Source: an uncultured Pelagibacteraceae bacterium (GTDB lineage: Bacteria > Pseudomonadota > Alphaproteobacteria > Pelagibacterales > Pelagibacteraceae). From it: DNA of 64,000 nt. A model generated the notes under the pieces. The model made no database searches. It saw only the letters and a list, made by a program, of their open reading frames with translations, and was not told the DNA's origin. How positions within the stretch are numbered: position 1 is the first letter of the stretch; each line of letters opens with the position of its first letter. The stretch spans positions 310,001 through 374,000 of the forward strand of contig CACKGF010000001.1 in assembly GCA_902599625.1 (NCBI GenBank), written 5' to 3'. This document shows positions 6,906-15,299 of the stretch, piece after piece. A program made the translations under genes and the position numbers.

Positions 6906-8328
6906 AATAAGAAAAAAAATTGAGGCAAGAACACAAAAAAATTTTTTTACCGAAATGATGTTTCTTGCAAATACAACAGGTGTTGATCAAAAAGAGTATA
7001 TAAAAAATATTATTAATTTAGCAGAATTATTAGAAGGATATCTTAGACAAAGAGATTTAATAAGAAAAGTAGATTTTGAGCCAAATAAGTATTGGAAATC
7101 TATAGCAACAAAAAAAACAGTTTATAATATTGATGGAGGACAATTATCATTATCTATTCCTGGTTCTGCATCTTTTGGAATTAGAGTTGGTGTATTAAAA
7201 AATAGACCTGGTGATAAATCAGATAATTGGTGTGATTTTAGTGAAAGTCAAACTCTAACAACTAATTTGGTTGATAGGGATAATAGTCATTACGAGCAAC
7301 AGGAAGAAGAATTCATAATGAAGTATGATAAAATGTTAACTGGATCTAGAATGATTATGGAAGCATCAGAAGTTATTAAACAACAGCTTGGAAAAGGAAA
7401 ATGGGATAAGCCATCAACAAATGACATAATTTATTTACATGGTCCTATAGCATATGAATCAACCATGTATCATCTAGCAACTGATGAGGAAAATCCAATT
7501 CCACCCTTTAAAAAAGAGTTTTGTCAAACATTGTTTCCTGACTTAAATAATGTATTTTTTAAAGATCTTAAAAAAAAAGAACTTGATATAGAGTTTAGAT
7601 ATTTTTTACCTTTGTACTCTGAAATTTTAAAACAAATCCAAGCTTCAAAAATCCCAACTTATGGCGTTGTTGAGAGAATTGGTGGAGTAGTAAGTCCCGG
7701 CCCTGTAACGAATGCAGTTTTAGATGAGCTATTTCATCATCAGTCAAATAAAACTTTCGGAAGATTATACGAATTAAACTGGAAAAAATTAGACAGAACA
7801 TGGGATGTTAAGCCTGTTGGAACTAAAAGTGATGGAATAAAAATTGAGGAAAAATTTAAAAAAAGAGCTGTTAAAGACGATATAATTTTTGATTTGATAT
7901 TAGATCCAGGTGAATACATCAAACCAGTCCAAGTTATAAAACAACTCCAAAAAAAGTGGCCTCAAGGTAAGTATTCTTACCAACAGTTGTTTACTCAACT
8001 TGCTGAACCATTTTCAACTTTTTTAAAAGTTTCAGAGGATAAAAGACCTCTAAGAATAGAAACATTAAACATCCTAGATAGCTATGATGAAGATATGAAA
8101 TTAACATTTCACTCAGCTAGACTTCTTCCTCAATATTGTTTCCCTTTAGGTCTTGATACTGTTGATAAATTATCTAAGGTTCCATCTTGGTTAAGAAATT
8201 CAATGAGAGGTAATTATATAAACAATTTACTGAGAAAAACTCTAGAGTCTAATGCAAGTAAACAACAAATAAATATGGTATTAAAAAGTTTTGTTTCTGG
8301 TAGAAATTGGTGGGTGAGGCCCAAATGA
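6898..8328 (+). CDS. NurA-like 5'-3' nuclease
   Basis: I chose the ATG overlapping the previous stop by eight bases, giving 476 aa; a TTG seven codons earlier is less likely. NurA nucleases have an RNase-H-like fold with an early acidic DG motif. Here Asp79 lies in VYNIDGGQLS after a helical N-terminus. A second motif reads IIYLHGP (His181), where NurA normally has Asp-Gly. A late FSTFLKV...RPLRIE segment matches the C-terminal core. NurA works with the HerA translocase to resect DNA ends, and HerA is the next gene, overlapping by four bases. The context raises confidence, but the His substitution leaves activity open. Confidence 0.68.
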   Translation: MSEIRKKIEARTQKNFFTEMMFLANTTGVDQKEYIKNIINLAELLEGYLRQRDLIRKVDFEPNKYWKSIATKKTVYNIDGGQLSLSIPGSASFGIRVGVLKNRPGDKSDNWCDFSESQTLTTNLVDRDNSHYEQQEEEFIMKYDKMLTGSRMIMEASEVIKQQLGKGKWDKPSTNDIIYLHGPIAYESTMYHLATDEENPIPPFKKEFCQTLFPDLNNVFFKDLKKKELDIEFRYFLPLYSEILKQIQASKIPTYGVVERIGGVVSPGPVTNAVLDELFHHQSNKTFGRLYELNWKKLDRTWDVKPVGTKSDGIKIEEKFKKRAVKDDIIFDLILDPGEYIKPVQVIKQLQKKWPQGKYSYQQLFTQLAEPFSTFLKVSEDKRPLRIETLNILDSYDEDMKLTFHSARLLPQYCFPLGLDTVDKLSKVPSWLRNSMRGNYINNLLRKTLESNASKQQINMVLKSFVSGRNWWVRPK

Positions 8329-10028
8329 CGATTAATAAATGGAAAAGTATAGGTACGGTAGTTGGAAATACTTCAACTGATACTTATAGTTTTGTTTTAG
8401 GTCAAATGGAAGCTAGTGTTGGTGACATTGTTATTACAGAATCTAACACCCCAACAGAGGGAAAAGTACATGTGTGGGGAAGAATTGTTACAATGGAAAG
8501 ATCTAATCCTACATTTCCAAATGAGTTTGCTTCAGCTTTAACTGATGCTAATTTAGAACAATTTGAAACTCTTGGATTTAATAATTCTGAGTATTTATTA
8601 GCTGAGGTTCAAATTATGGGATGTACTAAAGAAAAAGATGCATCACATGACAGCATAGAATTAATGCCGTTAAACTATCCAGTAAAGCCTGCCAACAAAG
8701 TTTTATATCCTGATACAGATGTGCTCAATAAATTGTTGTCAGGAAAAAAAGAGGAAGATAAACCTATAGAAATTGGTCACCTCATAAATAGGGAAAAAGT
8801 TAAGATAAATTTAAAAGGCGAAGCATTATGTTCTAGACATTTAGCAGTATTAGCTCAAACAGGAGGAGGAAAAACAGTTGCTTGTAGAACAATCTTAGCC
8901 GGTCTAGCAAAATATGGCCATCCATTAATGATTTTTGATACCCATGGTGATTATCTGGGTCTTTATAAATATATTGATAACTTAAAAGAAATAACTGGCA
9001 ATAAAGATTTAACCGTCAAATTACTAACACCTAAGTTGTTAGCAAGTCCTGAAAAAGTTGGTGATGCTATTTCCGAAATAGTAAGAAAATTAGGACTAGG
9101 AATGACCGAGTCTCAAGTTGGAGTATTTGAAAATTTTGTAAAAGATAAAGATATATTTCATGCTGAAGAAACTGATCTTTTAAAACATCTTGAAAGATTA
9201 AGGGATTTTATAAATAAAAATAGAGAAAAACTTGATCCAACATCTAAAAAGTCAGTAAATCCTATTTTAAGAAAAATTGATATCATAATAAAAAAACTTA
9301 GAGGTATGGAACAAACTAATGCAAGACTAAGAGGAATGTTTCAAAAAAAAGGCTTACAGTTTGAAGATATGTCTAACTCTGAATTAGAACCACACAAATT
9401 CGTAACTCAGAATCAAATAACAGTTTTATATTTAGGTGGGTATGAGAGAGTTGTATCAAGCACTATGGTATCAATAATCTTGGAAGATTTATTTGAAGAT
9501 AGATCAAGTATGAGAAAGGGAAGAATACAAGCTTTTACTGCAGTTGTTGAGGAAGCTCATAATTTCGTACCTTCAAAATCTGAGGAAAAAAATGAGTCAC
9601 CATCACTTTTAACAATAAGAAGATTATTAACTGAAGGAAGAAAGTTTGGGACAAGTGTAATTTTAATTTCTCAAAGACCAGGAAGATTAGACGAAACCAC
9701 TTTAGCCCAATGTAATAGTTTTTTAGTTTTAAAATTGGTAAATCCAAAAGATCAAAATTGGGTAAGAAGTGTAATGGAGCAAATGTCAGAACAAGATGCC
9801 AAATGGTTAAAAGCTTTTGGAAAGGGTCAAGGTTATATTAGTGGTAATGCTGTAAAATTCCCACTTCAAGTAAAAATTAAGTATGAGGATAAATTAGAGT
9901 GGGATGAACTTGGAACAGAAAGATTTATTCAAGATAATTTGGATGAATGGAATAGCGGTGGTAAGGAAGATCGGGCAAGAGCGGACAAAGATAGCAAAGA
10001 TATATCTAAGGTAGTTGATAAACTTTAG
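8325..10028 (+). CDS. herA: HerA-family hexameric DNA translocase/helicase
   Basis: Starting at the ATG that overlaps the NurA-like stop (ATGA), the product is 567 aa. The N-terminal 130 residues are beta-rich, as in the HAS-barrel domain. Walker A is AQTGGGKT (about residues 177-184). Walker B ends in EEAH (about 409-412). A TEGRKFGTS segment and SQRPGRLDETTLAQCN follow, as in HerA/FtsK ATPases. HerA forms a hexameric ring that pumps duplex DNA into NurA. The middle of the protein is helical and probably forms the NurA-contact region. The stop lies three bases from the convergent stop of the HNH gene. Confidence 0.9.
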   Translation: MTINKWKSIGTVVGNTSTDTYSFVLGQMEASVGDIVITESNTPTEGKVHVWGRIVTMERSNPTFPNEFASALTDANLEQFETLGFNNSEYLLAEVQIMGCTKEKDASHDSIELMPLNYPVKPANKVLYPDTDVLNKLLSGKKEEDKPIEIGHLINREKVKINLKGEALCSRHLAVLAQTGGGKTVACRTILAGLAKYGHPLMIFDTHGDYLGLYKYIDNLKEITGNKDLTVKLLTPKLLASPEKVGDAISEIVRKLGLGMTESQVGVFENFVKDKDIFHAEETDLLKHLERLRDFINKNREKLDPTSKKSVNPILRKIDIIIKKLRGMEQTNARLRGMFQKKGLQFEDMSNSELEPHKFVTQNQITVLYLGGYERVVSSTMVSIILEDLFEDRSSMRKGRIQAFTAVVEEAHNFVPSKSEEKNESPSLLTIRRLLTEGRKFGTSVILISQRPGRLDETTLAQCNSFLVLKLVNPKDQNWVRSVMEQMSEQDAKWLKAFGKGQGYISGNAVKFPLQVKIKYEDKLEWDELGTERFIQDNLDEWNSGGKEDRARADKDSKDISKVVDKL

Positions 10029-10031
10029 TAA

Positions 10032-10601
10032 TTAATTCAAATTATATTTTTTAAATAATTTAAGAAACTCTTTAGCAATTTTGGTCATTTCAGTATTTTT
10101 TTTTTTAATAGATTGTTTTAATAAATTTTGGAAAATTTTTTTTCCTAAAGAATTCATGCTCATATTTTTCTTTAAAAAATTACACCTTGAACATAAAGTT
10201 TGACCATTTTCTAGTGTAGACTTTCCACCTCTATCTCTTGGTATAATATGATCAATTTGTAAGTCTAAACCTTCTTTTTTTCCAAGTTTACAAACAACAC
10301 ATTTGTACTTATCTCGTTTTAAAATTTGTTTTTTTATTTTGCCTGGGAAGTCATGTGAGGTTTTATCATCTGATTTATAATTAGGATCATATTTATAACA
10401 TCCTTTTTTTACCTTTATGAGCCAACCTTTTTGATAAAGACTTCTTATACCCCTATCACAATCTTCAAATCTTTTACCTGTCTCAGATAGATACTGGTTT
10501 TCGATAATTCCTTTAATTTTTGTTGTGTTTAAATCTTTATTAGGATTAGCTTTAAAATAGTCTTTTATATAATCAAGCTGACTCTTTGAGTTGTTTGCCA
10601 T
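10032..10601 (-). CDS. HNH endonuclease, probable restriction partner of the cytosine methyltransferase
   Basis: The 189-aa protein has an N-terminal winged-helix-like region (residues 1-75), then a clear HNH domain. Cys101/Cys104 and Cys137/Cys140 hold a structural zinc. Asp117-His118 lie in LQIDHIIPRDRGG, and NGQTLCSRCN completes the motif. The C-terminal tail is lysine-rich. Its start overlaps the methyltransferase gene by 29 bases, the standard coupling of a type II restriction-modification pair, so it is probably the restriction enzyme. Recognition sequence cannot be deduced. HNH proteins can also be nicking or repair nucleases. Confidence 0.8.
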   Translation of the reverse strand: MANNSKSQLDYIKDYFKANPNKDLNTTKIKGIIENQYLSETGKRFEDCDRGIRSLYQKGWLIKVKKGCYKYDPNYKSDDKTSHDFPGKIKKQILKRDKYKCVVCKLGKKEGLDLQIDHIIPRDRGGKSTLENGQTLCSRCNFLKKNMSMNSLGKKIFQNLLKQSIKKKNTEMTKIAKEFLKLFKKYNLN

Positions 10602-11625
10602 AACTTTTTTTTAGTTTTACTAAAACTTTAATTACTTCTTTAGCTATTTCTTTAACCACAGGAACAACTACTGCATTTCCTAATTGTCTATACATTTGTG
10701 TTCTTGAAACTGGAAAAATAAATTTTTTTGGAAAACCCATTATAGCTTTGCATTCATTCTCACTTAAAAGTCTTAGTCCAGTTTCTCCATCTTTAACAAA
10801 TGTTCCCGTAATTCTTTGAATTTTATGATAGCTGCTTACTAATGTTTTAACTTGAATGTTTGATCTTTTATTTATCACTTCTGGAAAATTATCTTTTGAT
10901 TTATAAATATAATTTTTTTGTAATTTCTTTGAAATACAATAGCCCTTTTTATGAGTTTCTAAAAATTTTCCTATACTGGTTTTTGTCTTATTACCTTTTG
11001 GAAAGTTAAAATTGGTTTGTTCTGGAAAGTGTTTTTTTAAAAAACCAACTATAAATATTCTTCTTCTAATTTGTGGTACTCCAAAATTTGATGAGTTTAT
11101 AAGTTTATAGTTTATTTCATAGCCAATTTTTTCTAACTCTGAAAACATTATATCTAGAGTTTTTTTATCTTTAGATTTGTGTGTTAATAATCCGCTAACA
11201 TTTTCTAATATAAAAGATATAGGTTTTTTTTTTCTTAGTATTTCAGCAATATTAAAAAATAAATTACCTTGGGTTTTGTGTTTAAAACCCTGTCTCATTC
11301 CAATTTTAGAAAAAGGCTGACAAGGAAAACCGGCTGTAAGAATATCAAATTTTGGAATTGTTTCTATTTTCACATCGTTTATATCTCCATGGGGTAATTC
11401 ACCAAAATTTTTTTGATAAGTTTTTTTTGCATTTAAATCCCATTCAGATGAAAAAACACAATTTATGTCTAATGCTTCCAAGCCTAATCTAAAACCACCA
11501 ATACCAGCAAATAAATCTATAAAACTAAATCTATTTTCAAAATCATATTTTTTGTTGGAGTAAAAGAATTTTGAACCATCAATTAATGATAGTTGTTTTT
11601 CATTATGATTTTTGGCAGAATGCAT
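10573..11625 (-). CDS. DNA (cytosine-5) methyltransferase
   Basis: All expected motifs are present in this 350-aa protein. FIDLFAGIGGFRLGLE binds S-adenosylmethionine. PCQ, with catalytic Cys102, lies in TAGFPCQPFSK. ENV is at about 141-143. QIRRRIFIVGF follows, and RQLGNAVVVPVV is motif X near the C-terminus. It transfers a methyl group to C5 of cytosine in a specific site. Its ATG follows the alanine dehydrogenase stop directly (TAAATG), so it appears co-transcribed with, and perhaps translationally coupled to, a metabolic operon. The HNH gene follows with a 29-base overlap. Confidence 0.93.
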   Translation of the reverse strand: MHSAKNHNEKQLSLIDGSKFFYSNKKYDFENRFSFIDLFAGIGGFRLGLEALDINCVFSSEWDLNAKKTYQKNFGELPHGDINDVKIETIPKFDILTAGFPCQPFSKIGMRQGFKHKTQGNLFFNIAEILRKKKPISFILENVSGLLTHKSKDKKTLDIMFSELEKIGYEINYKLINSSNFGVPQIRRRIFIVGFLKKHFPEQTNFNFPKGNKTKTSIGKFLETHKKGYCISKKLQKNYIYKSKDNFPEVINKRSNIQVKTLVSSYHKIQRITGTFVKDGETGLRLLSENECKAIMGFPKKFIFPVSRTQMYRQLGNAVVVPVVKEIAKEVIKVLVKLKKSYGKQLKESA

Positions 11626-12744
11626 TTAGCTTTTGATTGCGTCTCCTGCGCTGACATACTCATGACCAAAAACATCTGCAACAGCTTTATAAGTCACATG
11701 TCCTTTATGAACATTTAGTCCTGCTAAGAAGTTTTTATCCTCACCTAAAGCTTTTTGATAACCTTTGTTTGCTAATTTTACCAAGTATGGAAGAGTTGCT
11801 TTATTTAATGCAAATGTAGAAGTTCTAGGAACTCCACCTGGCATATTAGCAACGCAATAATGAACAACATCGTTAACTATATATGTTGGGTCTCCATGAG
11901 TGGTTGGTTTACTTGTTTCAACACATCCCCCTTGATCAATTGCAACATCCACTATTACTGAACCTCTTTTCATTAATTTAAGCATATCTTTAGTAACTAA
12001 TTTTGGAGCTTCTGCCCCAGGAATTAAAACACCGCCAACTAATAAATCTGCTTCGGAAACTAACTTATTTAAATCAACTTTATCACTTTGTTCTGGAATA
12101 ATTTTATCACCAAACATTTTAACTAATTGTTTTAATCTTTCCTCAGACTTATCAACTATATGAACTTTTGCTCTCATACCTGTTGCAATTATTGCAGCGT
12201 TCTCCCCAACTACTCCACCACCAAGAATTAATACATTTGCTGGCTCACCACCTGGTGCTCCACCTAATAAAATACCTCTACCTTTTTGATTTTTTTCTAA
12301 ACAATGAGCTCCCGCTTGAACTGACATACGTCCAGCAACTGCACTCATGGGTGCAAGTAATGGAAGTCTACCATTATCATCTGTAACTGTTTCATAAGCG
12401 ATATTAATACTTTTAGATTTAATCAATCCTGCTGTAAGTTCTTTTGCAGCTGCTAAATGAAGATAAGTATAAAGAATTTGATTTTCTCTTAACATATCTA
12501 CCTCAACTTTCTGAGGCTCTTTAACTTTTACAATTATGTCTGCATCATTAAAAATATCACCAGCTGTCTTTGCAATTTTTGCTCCAGCTTTAATATATTG
12601 ATCATTGTCAAAACCAGCTTCAAATCCACCATTGTTCTCAACTAAAACTTCATGACCCTCACCTACTAAAGTTTTTACACTTTCGGGGGTTAATCCAATT
12701 CTATTTTCTTGTGGTTTTATTTCTTTAGGAACGCCAATTTTCAT
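11626..12744 (-). CDS. ald: Alanine dehydrogenase
   Basis: This 372-aa enzyme has the full alanine dehydrogenase pattern. The N-terminus reads MKIGVPKEIKPQENRIGLTP. YLHLAAA and the substrate-site MSAVAGRMSVQ follow. The NAD-binding ILGGGVVGENAA lies near residue 170, and DVAIDQGG and a VPRTST segment are near the C-terminus. It interconverts alanine and pyruvate plus ammonium using NAD. Beside an omega-amino-acid:pyruvate aminotransferase it would regenerate pyruvate and release ammonium, as in bacterial taurine or beta-alanine use. The upstream aminotransferase ends eight bases before it. Confidence 0.96.
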   Translation of the reverse strand: MKIGVPKEIKPQENRIGLTPESVKTLVGEGHEVLVENNGGFEAGFDNDQYIKAGAKIAKTAGDIFNDADIIVKVKEPQKVEVDMLRENQILYTYLHLAAAKELTAGLIKSKSINIAYETVTDDNGRLPLLAPMSAVAGRMSVQAGAHCLEKNQKGRGILLGGAPGGEPANVLILGGGVVGENAAIIATGMRAKVHIVDKSEERLKQLVKMFGDKIIPEQSDKVDLNKLVSEADLLVGGVLIPGAEAPKLVTKDMLKLMKRGSVIVDVAIDQGGCVETSKPTTHGDPTYIVNDVVHYCVANMPGGVPRTSTFALNKATLPYLVKLANKGYQKALGEDKNFLAGLNVHKGHVTYKAVADVFGHEYVSAGDAIKS

Positions 12745-12752
12745 TTAGAAAA

Positions 12753-14093
12753 TTAATTTTTCTTACTTTTAGAATAATTGCTAATACCAGTTCTTAATTT
12801 TTCAATTATTTCATCAATATGTTTTTTCTCAGATATAAACATTGGTGCAATAATTAAACAGTCACCTGTAGCTTTAAAATTTACACCAGCATCATAACAA
12901 TGTTTGAAGGTTGTTAAACCTGCCCTTCCAGGTTTTTGATCCATCTTCATATCAATTCCACCCATCATTCCGTAACCTCTTATATTTTCTACTGCCTCTA
13001 AATCTTTTAAAGACATCAAACCTTCTTGGAAGTACGGTGCTAATTCTTTTACTCTTTTAAAAATATCTTCTTTTTCAAAAATATCTTGTACTGCTAATGC
13101 AGCTGCAACTGAGATTGGAATACCTGAATAAGTATAACCATGAAATAATTCAATTGTTCCTTTTGGAGATGCATCCATTATCGTGTCATAAATTTCTTCT
13201 TTACTTGCAACAACACCCATTGGAACAATTCCATTTGTTGTAGCTTTTGCCATTGTCATTATATCTGGAGTAACACCAAACTCTTGTGCACCAAAAGCAG
13301 AACCAGTTCTTCCCCATCCAGTTATAACTTCATCAAATATTAAAAGTATTCCGTGTTTGTCACAAATCTCTCTAAGTTTTTGTAAATATCCTTTTGGAGG
13401 CACTAATGTTCCAGTAGAGCCAGCAATTGGTTCAACAATACAAGCTGCAATATTTTCTGCACCAAAGTTTGTGCAAATTCTTTCTAAATCCTCTGCTCTA
13501 TTTGCACCAGTATCTGGTTGTCCAGAAACAAATTTGTGTTCTGGTAAATGAGTATGTCTCATATGTACTACGCCTGGCATCAATACACTTGCAAAAGTTT
13601 TTACGTTGTTAATCATTCCACCAACTGAAGTGGCACCAATATTCATTCCGTGGTAAGCTCTTTCTCTTCCAACAAATCTAAATCTATGTCCTTCGCCTCT
13701 TGCTTTATGATAAGCGATTGCAATTTTGATTGCTGTTTCAACTGCAGTCGATCCACATATTGTATAAAAAATTCTATTTAAATTTCCTGGTGTATGTTTT
13801 GAAATTCTTGTTGCTAATTCAAACGATCCACCAAAACCTTGTTGGAACGGTTGAGCATAGTCTAAAGTTTTTAATTGATTTGATATTGCATCTATAATTT
13901 CTTGTCTTCCATGACCAAGAGGATTACAGAATAATCCTGAGCTTGCATCTATTTGAGTATTACCTTCATGATTTTTTAAATAAACGCCTTTAGCTTCTGT
14001 AATTAATCTTGGTCTTTCTTTAAAGTCTTTATTGGATGTAAATGGCATCCAATGTTCATTAAGCGAATTTGGTATAGAAGGTTTTTGACTCAT
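12753..14093 (-). CDS. Class III omega-amino acid:pyruvate aminotransferase (taurine or beta-alanine type)
   Basis: The 446-aa protein is a class III PLP aminotransferase. HWMPFTSNKDFK near the N-terminus is typical of beta-alanine/taurine:pyruvate transaminases. ICGSTAVETAIK binds the cofactor phosphate, and IFDEVITGWGRTG contains the PLP-binding Asp. MAKATTNGIVPMG carries the Schiff-base Lys. It moves an amino group from an omega-amine to pyruvate, making alanine for the downstream alanine dehydrogenase. Divergent transcription from a TauABC-like transporter makes taurine the leading substrate (inference); beta-alanine, GABA and hypotaurine are alternatives. Confidence 0.88.
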   Translation of the reverse strand: MSQKPSIPNSLNEHWMPFTSNKDFKERPRLITEAKGVYLKNHEGNTQIDASSGLFCNPLGHGRQEIIDAISNQLKTLDYAQPFQQGFGGSFELATRISKHTPGNLNRIFYTICGSTAVETAIKIAIAYHKARGEGHRFRFVGRERAYHGMNIGATSVGGMINNVKTFASVLMPGVVHMRHTHLPEHKFVSGQPDTGANRAEDLERICTNFGAENIAACIVEPIAGSTGTLVPPKGYLQKLREICDKHGILLIFDEVITGWGRTGSAFGAQEFGVTPDIMTMAKATTNGIVPMGVVASKEEIYDTIMDASPKGTIELFHGYTYSGIPISVAAALAVQDIFEKEDIFKRVKELAPYFQEGLMSLKDLEAVENIRGYGMMGGIDMKMDQKPGRAGLTTFKHCYDAGVNFKATGDCLIIAPMFISEKKHIDEIIEKLRTGISNYSKSKKN

Positions 14094-14164
14094 TTTTTTT
14101 ATTCCTAATCTTTAGACTAATTAATATTAATTAACTATAAAAATCTATTATAGCAGCACAACCA

Positions 14165-14184
14165 AAAATTGAATAGTCAATTTT
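14165..14184. promoter_or_regulatory. Palindrome between aminotransferase and tauA, candidate operator
   Basis: AAAATTGA and TCAATTTT are perfect inverted copies separated by ATAG. The site sits between two divergent genes of the sulfonate/amine block, about 70 bases from the aminotransferase start and 90 from tauA. A TTGACA at 14183-14188 overlaps its right edge and could be a -35 element for tauA, although the matching -10 is weak. A dimeric repressor or activator controlling both directions is plausible. Confidence 0.42.
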
Positions 14185-14272
14185 GACACCCATTCCTGTT
14201 AACAACTTCATTTACATTGGTTCTATTTTCAACTTAAATACCGCTTATAAATTTAAATAAGGAGAGGAATAA

Positions 14273-15214
14273 ATGAGAAAAATACTAAGTTTTATTCTTG
14301 GAAGTATCTTAGCTCTTAACTTAACTATTTCAGTTGCTAACTCAGCTGCAAAAGAAGTTAGAGTTGCTTACTTTTTAGAATGGCCTAGTCCAAACCTGGA
14401 GGACATGCAGAAGAAAAATTTTGCTAAAGCTTTAGGTGTACCAGTTAAGTGGACCAACTTCACAAACGGTGGAGCAATGACTGACGCTATGTTAGCGGGC
14501 GACATCGATATTTCTTACTCACAAGGTTTAGTACCTTTCATAAACGCAGTTAAATCAAAAGCACCTATTAAGCTTGTTGATATAGCTATGGAATATGGAA
14601 TGGGTGGAACAACTTGTGTAACTTCAAATGCTTCAGGTATTACAAAAGCTAATGCTACTGAACTTGAAGGTAAAAAAGTTGCTGTACCACTAGGAACAAT
14701 GGCTGAATACGTTTTTGATGAAAGTATGAAAGTTGTTGGCGCAGACAGAAAAAAAATGGATATCATTCAAATGGACCCTGAAGAAGGTGCCGCTGCTTTA
14801 GTAAGCGGTGATGTTGTAATGGCATGTTTATTTGGTGGTAATTCAATTAAAGCTGCAACAGCTGTTGGAACAAGATTACTTACAGTTCAAGAAGCAAGAG
14901 ACGCTGGTATCTTAGGAATTGATATTACTTCAGTAACTACTAAGTTCATGAAGGAAAATCCTGAAATGCTAAGAACTTTTATTGAAGTAACTCATGAAGC
15001 TAATGACAGATACAGAGCTGGCAAAAGCGACATGAACGCAATGTCTAAAGCTTCTGAAATGAAAGTTGGTGATATGAAAGAAACTTTAAGTGGTTTCAAA
15101 TTTTTAACACCAGCAGAGACTAAGCAATCTATGACTAAAGGAAATCTAGATGCATTCTTAAAAGGAATGGGAACACCTAGAGGAAACGTAGACACTAGTT
15201 TCTTACCTTTATAA
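14273..15214 (+). CDS. tauA: TauA-like periplasmic taurine-binding protein
   Basis: The 313-aa protein has a signal peptide (MRKILSFILGSILALNL, likely cleaved after a SANSAA-like site near residue 25). The mature part is an ABC solute-binding domain of the TauA/SsuA/NMT1 group, with a VAYFLEWPSP start, a GDIDISYSQGLVPF substrate segment and GKKVAVPLGTMAEYVFDE. A strong ribosome site AAGGAGAGG (14259-14267) precedes the ATG. It would capture taurine or a similar sulfonate or amine in the periplasm. A hairpin with a T tract follows the stop, so this gene is probably made in excess over the transporter parts. Confidence 0.82.
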   Translation: MRKILSFILGSILALNLTISVANSAAKEVRVAYFLEWPSPNLEDMQKKNFAKALGVPVKWTNFTNGGAMTDAMLAGDIDISYSQGLVPFINAVKSKAPIKLVDIAMEYGMGGTTCVTSNASGITKANATELEGKKVAVPLGTMAEYVFDESMKVVGADRKKMDIIQMDPEEGAAALVSGDVVMACLFGGNSIKAATAVGTRLLTVQEARDAGILGIDITSVTTKFMKENPEMLRTFIEVTHEANDRYRAGKSDMNAMSKASEMKVGDMKETLSGFKFLTPAETKQSMTKGNLDAFLKGMGTPRGNVDTSFLPL

Positions 15215-15235
15215 TCATAAGGTTAAATATTTAAA

Positions 15236-15272
15236 TAGGCGCCAATTTTTTTAATTGGTGCCTATTTTTTTT
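15236..15272 (+). terminator. Intrinsic terminator/attenuator after tauA
   Basis: TAGGCGCCAAT (15236-15246) pairs with ATTGGTGCCTA (15254-15264), with one G-U pair, around a seven-base loop. It is followed by TTTTTTTT. It lies 22 bases after the tauA stop and before tauB. Partial termination here would give much more binding protein than ATPase and permease, the usual stoichiometry for binding-protein transporters. Confidence 0.85.
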
Positions 15273-15299
15273 ATACAAATTTTAATGTAAGGTCTTGTT

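Noticed and set aside
9535-9747. 70-codon open frame on the minus strand
   Set aside because: It is antisense to the Walker B region of HerA, has no ribosome site and shows no protein-like conservation signal.
12745-12752. Glycine riboswitch before the alanine dehydrogenase gene
   Set aside because: Only eight bases separate it from the preceding gene, and no tandem aptamer-like structure is present upstream of the aminotransferase.
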